Assembly (NCBI RefSeq): GCF_023534745.1
Contig: NZ_JAMHJQ010000008.1
Span: forward strand, 310,406-374,405
DNA from: Streptomyces sp. 35G-GA-8
GTDB lineage: Bacteria > Actinomycetota > Actinomycetes > Streptomycetales > Streptomycetaceae
Reading direction: 5' to 3'
Length of the DNA: 64,000 nucleotides
In this document: positions 57,757-64,000 of the stretch, piece after piece
How the letters are laid out: each line of letters begins with the position of its first letter
Position numbering within the stretch: the first letter of the stretch is position 1
The notes under the pieces: model-generated
The model's input: the letters and a program-made list of their open reading frames with translations, nothing else
Databases searched by the model: none
Told to the model about the DNA's origin: nothing
Position numbers and translations under genes: made by a program

Positions 57757-57775
57757 TACGTACAACGTACGTAGT
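57757..57775 (-). promoter_or_regulatory. Exporter operator, copy 1
   Basis: The minus strand reads ACTACGTACGTTGTACGTA. Its counterpart is on the plus strand at 57799, differing at two positions in 19. Both contain the palindrome-like TACGTAC...GTACNTA. Confidence 0.7.
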
Positions 57776-57792
57776 GCGCTACGGTGGACGGC

Positions 57793-58833
57793 ATGACAAC
57801 TACGTACGCTGTACTTAGTGAAGGTCTGGAGAAGCGCTACGGCGCCGATGTGCACGCCCTTCGCGGCCTGGATCTGGCCGTCGCGGAGGGCACCGTCTGC
57901 GGGGTGCTCGGGCCGAACGGCGCGGGCAAGACCACCGCCGTACGGATCCTGACCACCCTCACCACCCCCGACGCGGGCACCGCCCTGGTCGCCGGGCACG
58001 ACGTCCTCGCCGATCCGCGCGCGGTGCGCCGGTCGATCGGGGTCGCCGGCCAGTACGCCTCCGTCGACGGCGAGCTGACGGGCCGGGAGAATCTGCGGCT
58101 CTTCGCCAAGCTGCTCCGTATCAGGGGTCCGGCGGGCCGGGCCCGCGCCGATGAGCTGCTGGAGCGCTTCGAGCTGACGGACGCGGCGGACCGGGCGGCA
58201 CGGACCTACTCCGGCGGCATGCGGCGGCGGCTCGATCTGGCCGCCAGCCTGCTGACCCGCCCCCAGGTGCTGTTCCTCGACGAGCCGACCACCGGCCTCG
58301 ACCCGCACAGCCGCAATCAGATCTGGCGGGCCGTGCGCGAACTCGCCGACCGGGGCACCACGATCCTGCTGACCACGCAGTATCTGGAGGAGGCCGACCG
58401 GCTGGCCGATGACATCGTGCTGATCGACCGGGGCCGGGCCGCCCACCGCGGCACCCCGGCCGAACTGAAGGCGCGCATCGGCTCGTACGCGGAGGTCGTC
58501 CTCGCCGAGCAGCCCGAGCAGGCCGCGGCGGAGACCGCGATCCTCGCGGCGGCGGCCGTACTCGACCGGCTGACCGGCGCCGAACCCGCGCTCGACCGGG
58601 AGCGCCGTACCGCGGGTGCCGTGGCGAAGGACCCGGCCCTGACCCTGCCCCGGCTGGTGCGGGAGCTGGACACGGCGGGGGTGCCGGTGGCCGACGCGAG
58701 CCTGCGTCCGCCGACGCTCGACGAGGTCTTCCTGCGACTGACCGACCGTACGGAGCCCCGCGCCCCGCACCGACATGACGAGTCACCCGCCCGGGAGCAC
58801 GACGGGCGACACGACAAGGAGCACGCCGCGTGA
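57793..58833 (+). CDS. ABC exporter ATPase (DrrA-type)
   Basis: 346 aa. Walker A GPNGAGKTT (about residue 42), signature YSGGMRRRLDLA, Walker B VLFLDEPTTGLDPHS and the C-terminal DrrA-type extension (about 230-346, ending in a His/Asp/Glu-rich tail). It powers an exporter of drugs or lipids. I chose MTTTYAVL as start; GGTGGA lies 4 nt upstream. The second operator copy covers codons 3 to 9. The GTG of the permease overlaps its stop. Confidence 0.93.
   Translation: MTTTYAVLSEGLEKRYGADVHALRGLDLAVAEGTVCGVLGPNGAGKTTAVRILTTLTTPDAGTALVAGHDVLADPRAVRRSIGVAGQYASVDGELTGRENLRLFAKLLRIRGPAGRARADELLERFELTDAADRAARTYSGGMRRRLDLAASLLTRPQVLFLDEPTTGLDPHSRNQIWRAVRELADRGTTILLTTQYLEEADRLADDIVLIDRGRAAHRGTPAELKARIGSYAEVVLAEQPEQAAAETAILAAAAVLDRLTGAEPALDRERRTAGAVAKDPALTLPRLVRELDTAGVPVADASLRPPTLDEVFLRLTDRTEPRAPHRHDESPAREHDGRHDKEHAA
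57799..57818 (+). promoter_or_regulatory. Exporter operator, copy 2 (inside the coding region)
   Basis: ACTACGTACGCTGTACTTAG, inverted relative to copy 1 and overlapping codons 3-9 of the ATPase gene. Repressor binding here could block both initiation and elongation. Confidence 0.65.
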
Positions 58834-59606
58834 ACGCGATCGCGTACGACAGCGGTGCCGTCCTCGGACGTCACCTCCAGCGGATCAGGCATGCGCCGGG
58901 CGTGGTGATCCTCACCCAGGCCATGCCGATCAACATGCTGCTGTTCTTCGGCTATGTCTTCGGCAGCGCGCTGGCGATGCCGGGTGAGCAGTACCGCGCG
59001 TATCTCGTGCCCGGTCTGCTCGCCGCGACGGCCGCGGGCGGCATCATGACGGGGATGTTCCAGGCGTCGCAGGACGTGCAGCGCGGTGTCATGGACCGGT
59101 TTCTGACGCTGCCGATGAGCAGGGTCGCCGTACCGCTGGGGCAGACCGCGGCGGATCTGCTGACCACGGCCGTGGGGATGGTGCCGCTGCTGCTGGTGGG
59201 GATCGCGGTGGGGTGGCGGATCGAGGGCGGCGTACCCGGCGCGCTCGGTGCCCTCGGACTGCTGCTGCTCTTCCGGTTCGCGGCCAACTGGGTCGGTACG
59301 TATCTCGGCCTGCTCATCCGAAATGAGGAAGTGGCCGGTCAGCTCGGCGCGGTGACATTCATCCTGCCGCTGCTCTCCAACGCGTACATCCCGGCCGAGG
59401 GGCTGCCCGGCTGGCTGCGCGTGCTCGCGGAGTGGAACCCGATCAGCGCGCTCGCCGCGGCCGTGCGCGATCTCTGCGGCAATGCCGCGCCGGCCGCGGA
59501 CGCCGCCTGGCCGGTGGCGCATCCGGTGGCCGGATCGCTGCTGTGCTCGCTGCTGCTGCTCGCCCTGTTCGTACCGCTCGCGGTCCGGCGGTACGCCGGG
59601 AAGTGA
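58830..59606 (+). CDS. ABC exporter permease (DrrB-type)
   Basis: 258 aa with six membrane helices in the ABC-2 arrangement. The central motif is FQASQDVQRGVMDRFLTLPMSRVAVPLG, and the late motif FILPLLSNAYIPAEGLPGWLRVLAEWNPISAL matches the family (S/N-x-F-V-P-type). It is translationally coupled to the ATPase gene (GTGA overlap). The two make a dimeric exporter; the substrate is unknown. Confidence 0.93.
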   Translation: MNAIAYDSGAVLGRHLQRIRHAPGVVILTQAMPINMLLFFGYVFGSALAMPGEQYRAYLVPGLLAATAAGGIMTGMFQASQDVQRGVMDRFLTLPMSRVAVPLGQTAADLLTTAVGMVPLLLVGIAVGWRIEGGVPGALGALGLLLLFRFAANWVGTYLGLLIRNEEVAGQLGAVTFILPLLSNAYIPAEGLPGWLRVLAEWNPISALAAAVRDLCGNAAPAADAAWPVAHPVAGSLLCSLLLLALFVPLAVRRYAGK

Positions 59607-59914
59607 CTGACGGGTGAGGAGGGAGCGGGGGGAGGCGACGTGCGGGGCGGCGGGCCCGGACCGGTGTCGGGGAGTGGATCACCGGCCGGGCCGCCGCCCG
59701 AGGAGAGGTCACGCACCGGGCGTACGCTCCGGCGCACCGCCACGGGCCGTTGGGGAAGACGGACGAGTGGAGTGCGGCGCCGCATCCGGGCGGCGTGATC
59801 ACCCGAGCACATTCGGGAACGCTCGGGCGGGCTCGGGCAGTTGGGAACGCGGAAACGCCGTGAGGCGGTCACGCCCTCACGGTGCGGCACGCCGACGCCG
59901 TGGCGCCGTGAGGA
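59607..59914. other. 308-bp convergent intergenic region
   Basis: It lies between the permease stop and the stop of the small conserved gene. No coding frame is convincing. It holds a hairpin at 59858-59882. No tandem repeat is seen, unlike many other convergent gaps in the window. Confidence 0.6.
59858..59882. terminator. Bidirectional hairpin
   Basis: Inverted repeat CCGTGAGG / CCTCACGG with a 9-nt loop, in the convergent gap, usable by both flanking genes. Confidence 0.6.
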
Positions 59915-60178
59915 TCAGCGGCGGCTGCCGAACAGCGTCCGCCGCAGCCGCCGCAGCGGCGCGAAGAGCGAGACGCGCGCGCCCTTGCTTCCATGTGTCT
60001 CCGAGCTGTCACGCGACGTCAGCTCCTGCATCAGCAGCGTCGCCTCGGCCGTCTCCCGCTGGGGCACGGCGGGACCGCCGAGCACCGAGAGATGGCGGTC
60101 GAGGCGCGAACTGGACGCGCTGCTCCCGCATGTGATCGCAGGGACTCGCGCCCTGCTGTGCACCGTTATCTGTTTCAT
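59915..60178 (-). CDS. Small basic conserved hypothetical protein
   Basis: Predicted 87 aa. It starts MKQITVHSRARVP and ends RRLRRTLFGSRR. The middle (RLDRHLSVLGGPAVPQRETAEATLLMQELTSRD) is polar and partly helical. I recognise it as a conserved Streptomyces protein without a function. The Arg-rich C-terminus could bind nucleic acid or membrane. GGGGAG lies 4 nt before the ATG at 60178. A perfect palindrome lies about 100 bp upstream. Confidence 0.72.
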   Translation of the reverse strand: MKQITVHSRARVPAITCGSSASSSRLDRHLSVLGGPAVPQRETAEATLLMQELTSRDSSETHGSKGARVSLFAPLRRLRRTLFGSRR

Positions 60179-60273
60179 TTCACTCCCCACCCGTACGAGG
60201 GCACCCGGCCCGGGCAGGTTAACCCTATCGCCCCACCCGGACACCCGTGTATACCGCCTTTGCGATTGACCAC

Positions 60274-60285
60274 ACCCGTACGGGT
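60274..60285. promoter_or_regulatory. Perfect 12-bp palindrome upstream of the small basic protein gene
   Basis: ACCCGTACGGGT. On the minus strand a TATACA -10-like hexamer lies 20 bp closer to the gene (60248-60253). It is a possible operator. Confidence 0.45.
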
Positions 60286-60359
60286 AGTGACCACCACCGC
60301 CCGATCCATCTTATTTCAGGGCGAGTTGGACACTTCGCCGCATCCCGGCCGGTGCGTGC

Positions 60360-60407
60360 GGCGGGGCCGGTTCCGGGTCTCACCAGACCCCGGTCACCGG
60401 CCCCGCC
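60360..60407 (-). terminator. Lipase terminator, long nested hairpin
   Basis: Perfect 12-bp outer stem GGCGGGGCCGGT / ACCGGCCCCGCC enclosing a nearly perfect inner stem (CCGGGTCT / AGACCC-C-GG). It lies 22 bp beyond the lipase stop and would fold into an extremely stable structure. Confidence 0.85.
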
Positions 60408-60429
60408 ATCGTCAGGCCCGTCAGCCCCG

Positions 60430-61239
60430 TCAGGCCGCCGAGCGGAAGGCCGGCAGATAGCCGCCCGACTGACCGGCGGCGGTGGGGTGGTACGACTCGC
60501 CGATGTTGAGCCAGTTCACGCTGTGCAGCCACGCCGAGCCGGAGCAGATCTCATGGCCGGTGAAGGCCCCGGCGACATCGGCGAAGGTGAAGCCGTAGTC
60601 GGCCGCCCGCTTGGCCGTCGCCGCGTTGAGATGGTCGGAGGCGGCGTTGATCGCGGACCGCTCCGCCTCACTCAGCCCCGCGATGCAGTTGCCGTTGAGC
60701 TGGTAGAAGCGCGGATAGCCGAGGACGACCACCCGGGCCGACGGCGCCTTCGATCTGATCGCCGTGTACACCGAGTTGAGGTTTCCCGGCAGCGTGCTGT
60801 CGACGAAGGCGCGCGCCTGCGCGACCCGGCTGAGGCAGGTCGACTCGGACTGGAGCACACAGGTGGTCATCACATCCGCGAAGCCGGCGTCGTTCCCGCC
60901 GATGCTGATGCTGATGAGATCGGTTCCCGAGTTGACCGGGCCCAGCTGACTGGCGGTCACATCACCCGTACGGGCACCGGAACAGGCGGTGAACGCGAAG
61001 GAGGCGGGTGCGTTCGCGGCCGCCCAGAGGGCGGGGTACGCCTTGGGGGTGCGTTTGCAGCTGCCGCTCGCGCTGTCGTAGCTGCCGGAGCCGACGCCCG
61101 AGGAGTACGAGTCGCCGAGCGCCACATAGTCGACGGCTGCCGCCGAGTCCGCGGCCTGGGCCGTGGCGGCTCCGGTGAGAGCCAGCACGGCACCCAGGAG
61201 GAGCGAGGACGAGAACGCTGTGATGCGGGACAGTTTCAT
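60430..61239 (-). CDS. Secreted SGNH/GDSL lipase
   Basis: 269 aa. A Sec signal peptide of about 29 residues (ITAFSSSLLLGAVLALTGAATAQA) precedes the mature SGNH hydrolase. The four blocks are present: GDSYSSGVGSG (nucleophile Ser), SQLGPVNSG (oxyanion Gly), SIGGNDAGF (Asn) and SYHPTAAGQ (catalytic His). It resembles the S. rimosus extracellular lipase group in length and motifs, with six Cys for disulfides. It hydrolyses short-to-medium acyl esters outside the cell. Confidence 0.95.
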   Translation of the reverse strand: MKLSRITAFSSSLLLGAVLALTGAATAQAADSAAAVDYVALGDSYSSGVGSGSYDSASGSCKRTPKAYPALWAAANAPASFAFTACSGARTGDVTASQLGPVNSGTDLISISIGGNDAGFADVMTTCVLQSESTCLSRVAQARAFVDSTLPGNLNSVYTAIRSKAPSARVVVLGYPRFYQLNGNCIAGLSEAERSAINAASDHLNAATAKRAADYGFTFADVAGAFTGHEICSGSAWLHSVNWLNIGESYHPTAAGQSGGYLPAFRSAA

Positions 61240-61766
61240 AAGACCTCTCCTAGCAGGATTGCTGCCTCAACTTTGTTACCAGGCAGTTCAGTTCACTGGA
61301 AGTGTTCATGCCAAGAACATTCTCAGAGGCTTTCCTGCCGAAGCGGCAGAAGCACATAATTCACCCCTGCTTGAATTGAACCGATCAGGGAGGTTACGGA
61401 TGTGACCGGCGATGTACGGCCAAAGAAGCGAAAACCGCTCCGAGGTTCCAGGTCTTGCCATAGGGCCCCAAGCATCAATACCGTCGTACATCCGCCCGCA
61501 TCGGCCCATCGCACGCATGGCTCAAGGGGAGGGCCCCCACGTCGCGTTGGCTCCCGGCGCGGGCCGCGGTAGGGGGGTGGCCGCACTCGGTGACCGCGTG
61601 CGGTGCCGAGTCGCATGCCGCGCGACACGTTCCAACGCTCACCCGTCCAGCGGGAGTTCTCCGTTCCATGCCGTCATGGCCGGGGTGAGAACCCCCCTTT
61701 CGAACCGGAAACACAGCCGGACCGCCCGGGGGCGGGCGGTCCACCGGACGAGAGGGAGAAAGACAA
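61240..61766 (+). other. 527-bp divergent intergenic region
   Basis: It lies between the lipase start and the first glycosyltransferase gene. Roughly 61250-61400 is AT-richer than the surroundings and contains CTGCCG-AAG-CGGCAG (61335-61349). The rest is leader sequence ending in a strong hairpin just before the GT start. No gene is supported; short ORFs lack ribosome sites. Confidence 0.55.
61719..61742 (+). promoter_or_regulatory. Leader hairpin before the glycan operon
   Basis: Perfect 10-bp stem GGACCGCCCG / CGGGCGGTCC with a GGGG loop, ending 24 bp before the GTG and about 10 bp before its ribosome site. It could attenuate transcription or affect initiation. Confidence 0.5.
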
Positions 61767-62672
61767 GTGAGCGCTGTTCCGCGCCCGGAATCCTCAGGCG
61801 AAGATCCATTGATCATTCCGTCCCGGATCATGGCGAGTCGGCCACGTCCGGTGAGCGAGCGGCCCTATCGGCCCGTCTCCTCTCATTTGGCGATCGCCCC
61901 GCCCGTGAGCGTCGTGATACCGGCGATGAACGAGGCGGAGAACCTTCCGTATGTCTTCAGATCCCTGCCCGACTGGATCCATGAAGTGGTGCTCGTGGAC
62001 GGCAATTCCACCGATGACACCGTCCGGGTCGCCCGTGCGCTCCGGCCGGACGTGAAGGTCGTGGAACAGCGCGGCACGGGCAAGGGTGACGCCCTGATCA
62101 GCGGCTTCGCCGCCTGCACCGGCGACATCATCGTGATGGTCGACGCGGACGGCTCGGCCGACGGGCAGGAGATCGTCTCCTATGTGTCGGCCCTCGTCTC
62201 CGGCGCCGACTTCGCGAAGGGCTCACGGTTCGCCAACGGCGGTGGTACGGACGACATGACACCGATCCGCAAGCTCGGCAACAGGGTGCTCTGCGCCGTG
62301 GTCAACGCCAAGTTCGGCGCCCGGTACACCGATCTCTGCTACGGCTACAACGCCTTCTGGCGCCGCTGCCTGGACGAGATCACGCTCGACTGCACCGGGT
62401 TCGAGGTCGAGACCCTGATGAACATCCGGGTGGTGAAGGCCGGGCTGAGGGTGCAGGAGATTCCGAGCCACGAGTACGACCGGATCCATGGCGTCAGCAA
62501 TCTGAGAGCCGTCCGCGACGGCTTCCGGGTGCTGCGGGTGATACTGCGCGAGAGAGGCATCCCCCGGTCGGTCCGAGCGGTCCGCCGCCGTCCGGCCGGG
62601 CTCCGGTTCACCATCCCGGCGGTCCCCGTCGTCCCCGTGGCACCCACGATGCCCGGGGGTGAGGTGTTGTGA
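61767..62672 (+). CDS. GT2 glycosyltransferase (polyprenyl-phosphate type)
   Basis: 301 aa. The GT-A fold starts at VSVVIPAMNEAENLPYVFRSLPDWIHEVVLVDGNSTDDT (about residues 46-84); the metal-binding DxD-type motif is VDADGSADGQ near 126. It lacks the C-terminal membrane helices of integral DPM synthases. It transfers a sugar to a lipid or glycan acceptor. The GTG at 61767 has GGGAG upstream. Its stop overlaps the GTG of the next GT2, giving one operon. Confidence 0.88.
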   Translation: MSAVPRPESSGEDPLIIPSRIMASRPRPVSERPYRPVSSHLAIAPPVSVVIPAMNEAENLPYVFRSLPDWIHEVVLVDGNSTDDTVRVARALRPDVKVVEQRGTGKGDALISGFAACTGDIIVMVDADGSADGQEIVSYVSALVSGADFAKGSRFANGGGTDDMTPIRKLGNRVLCAVVNAKFGARYTDLCYGYNAFWRRCLDEITLDCTGFEVETLMNIRVVKAGLRVQEIPSHEYDRIHGVSNLRAVRDGFRVLRVILRERGIPRSVRAVRRRPAGLRFTIPAVPVVPVAPTMPGGEVL

Positions 62673-63757
62673 CCCGTGCTCACCACCGCCACCACCCCCG
62701 GCCTCCCCATCCCCCCCGCCCCCGCCATTGGCGGCCGTTCTCCGTGGTGATCTGCGTCTATACCGAGGACCGCTGGGACGACATCCTCGCGGCCGTCGAC
62801 TCGGTACGGCACCAGTCGCTGCCGGCCCTGGAGACACTCCTCGTGGTCGACCACAACGCGGCTCTGCTCGCACGGCTCGGCCGGGAGTACCGGGAACACG
62901 CGGCGCGCGGGGAGGTGCGGGTGCTCGCCAACGCGGGCCCGCGTGGCCTCTCCGCGGGCCGCAACACCGGCATCGCCGCCGCCTGCGGCGAGCTGGTCGC
63001 GTTCCTCGACGACGACGCCGTCGCCGAGCGGGAGTGGCTGCGCTTCTTCGACGAGGCGTACGACGATCCGCGCGTGCTGGCGGTCGGCGGGCGGACGATA
63101 CCGGTCTGGGCCTCGGGGAGCAGGCCGGGGTGGTTCCCCGAGGAGTTCGACTGGGTTGTCGGCTGTACGTACCGGGGACTGCCGCACGGCAGGGCGCGGG
63201 TGCGCAATGTGCTCGGCGGCAACGCCTCCTTCCGGCGCACCGCGTTCGATGCGGCCGGGGGGTTCGCGACGGGGATCGGACGCGACGGCGACAAGCGTCC
63301 GCTGGGCTGTGAGGAGACGGAGCTGTGCATCCGGCTCGCCTCGGCCGTGCCGGGCGCGGTGATCCTGATCGACGACAGGTCGGTCATTCATCACAAGGTG
63401 CCGGGGGTCCGCACGCGGCTCGGCTACTTCCGTACACGTACCTACGCCGAGGGGCTGTCGAAGGCGCTGGTCGCCAGAAGCGTGGGGGCGGAGAAGGGGC
63501 TCGCGTCCGAGCGCCGCTACACCACCCGCGTGCTTCCGGCGGGCGTGGTGCGCGGCGTGCGCGACGCGTTGCGAGGGCGGCCGGGCGGTCTCGGCCGGGC
63601 CTGCGCGATCGTCGCGGGGGTGACGATGACGACCGCCGGCTATCTGGTGGGCCTCTTCCGTAGCCGGGGCGGGGGCGTCGCCTTCTCCTCCGGTCCGGTG
63701 GAGAGTGCCGCCGTACCGCGCACCGCCCGCACCGGCCCCCGGGGGGCGGTCGCGTGA
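62669..63757 (+). CDS. GT2 glycosyltransferase (second)
   Basis: 362 aa. After a His/Pro/Arg-rich N-terminus comes the GT-A core: FSVVICVYTEDRWDDILAAVDSVRHQSLP (about residues 24-52), the DxD-like FLDDDAVAEREWL near 112, and the acceptor-side C-terminal motif CEETELCIRLA near 217. A C-terminal hydrophobic/basic end (about 300-340) may attach to the membrane. Its start overlaps the preceding TGA and its stop overlaps the next GTG (GTGA both), so three genes are coupled. Confidence 0.88.
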   Translation: MTRAHHRHHPRPPHPPRPRHWRPFSVVICVYTEDRWDDILAAVDSVRHQSLPALETLLVVDHNAALLARLGREYREHAARGEVRVLANAGPRGLSAGRNTGIAAACGELVAFLDDDAVAEREWLRFFDEAYDDPRVLAVGGRTIPVWASGSRPGWFPEEFDWVVGCTYRGLPHGRARVRNVLGGNASFRRTAFDAAGGFATGIGRDGDKRPLGCEETELCIRLASAVPGAVILIDDRSVIHHKVPGVRTRLGYFRTRTYAEGLSKALVARSVGAEKGLASERRYTTRVLPAGVVRGVRDALRGRPGGLGRACAIVAGVTMTTAGYLVGLFRSRGGGVAFSSGPVESAAVPRTARTGPRGAVA

Positions 63758-64000
63758 GCGGGGGCGAGACGGGCACCGCCGTACCGATCCTCATGTACCA
63801 CGCCGTCGGGCACCGGCCCCCGGCCGCCACGTACGCGCTGTCCGTCTCGCCCGAGGCGTTCGGTGAGCAGATGGAGCTGCTGCACGAGCGCGGGTTCACG
63901 CCCATGACCACGGCAGGGCTCGCCGCTGCCTGGCGCACGGGCACCCCGCTGCCGCGGCGGCCCGTGCTCATCACATTCGACGACGGCTACGAGGGCGTGC
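63754..64000 (+). CDS. Polysaccharide deacetylase, 5' part (3' end outside window)
   Basis: The first 82 codons are visible. VPILMYHAVG and the first metal/catalytic motif VLITFDDGYEG of NodB-type deacetylases are present (residues ~10 and ~72). It removes acetyl groups from N-acetylated glycans. It is the third gene of the operon with two GT2 enzymes, which suggests modification of the surface polysaccharide they make. The start overlaps the preceding TGA. Confidence 0.85.
   Translation, partial: MSGGETGTAVPILMYHAVGHRPPAATYALSVSPEAFGEQMELLHERGFTPMTTAGLAAAWRTGTPLPRRPVLITFDDGYEGV

Noticed and set aside
61335-61349. CTGCCG-AAG-CGGCAG as a terminator
   Set aside because: It lies between divergent starts, so no transcript end is expected there; it may be a leader structure, but nothing supports a specific role.

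Overview
The window is chromosomal DNA from a high-GC actinomycete, almost certainly a Streptomyces. The evidence is a pervasive G/C third-position bias, paired chaplin genes (short chpH-type and long sortase-anchored chpC-type), a mycothiol-dependent formaldehyde dehydrogenase, a CBM2-FnIII-GH18 chitinase, many GTG starts with GGAGG-like ribosome sites, and many TetR/GntR regulators beside their targets. About 63 protein genes and one tRNA were found. No phage, plasmid or CRISPR region was found, and no intact transposase.

Layout. 0-5 kb: the 3' end of a degenerate RecD-like helicase gene, a divergent pair of small conserved genes, the two chaplins, an M20 peptidase and tRNA-Leu(GAG). 5-11 kb: a PAS protein, a secreted chitinase with two DasR-like sites upstream, a DMT transporter and a pseudouridine synthase. 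10-15 kb: the mycothiol formaldehyde-detoxification pair, then a gluconate module (GntR regulator divergent from gntK-gntP). 15-23 kb: a YedY-like molybdoenzyme with its cytochrome b partner, an APC permease, a TPR-like protein, an FAD dehydrogenase, a Nudix hydrolase, two DUF202 membrane proteins and an MBL hydrolase. 23-29 kb: an acyl-CoA module (phosphotransferase-fold protein, acyl-CoA dehydrogenase, LuxR, TetR, SDR).

29-36 kb: an exported NamZ-like muramidase, an MHS transporter, a Ser/Thr kinase with a SecD-P1-head-like extracellular domain, and a penicillin acylase. 36-46 kb: a zinc-ribbon-like protein, SoxR, a MaoC dehydratase whose operator is identical to that of a nearby TetR gene, further TetR/HTH genes with transporters or oxidoreductases, and a TetR/hydrolase pair bracketed by a miniature inverted-repeat element and an internally deleted copy of it. 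45-55 kb: an alcohol dehydrogenase/aldehyde dehydrogenase pair, an orphan sugar-ABC ATPase, a CitMHS-MFS transporter pair, and homogentisate dioxygenase divergent from its TetR. 55-64 kb: a stand-alone type ISP C-terminal-like protein, a TetR-controlled DrrAB-type exporter, a small conserved basic protein, a secreted SGNH lipase, and the start of a surface-glycan operon (two GT2 enzymes and a polysaccharide deacetylase cut by the window end).

The main non-genic theme is regulation and repeats. At least six regulator-target pairs have visible operators. Many 3' flanks, especially between convergent genes, carry short tandem repeats (units of 6, 10, 11, 12, 15, 16 or 17 bp) or miniature elements, some of which include stop codons. 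I see no wholly new multi-gene system. The strongest second-look items are the miniature element with its deleted sister, the kinase/SecD-like fusion, and the operator pairs.
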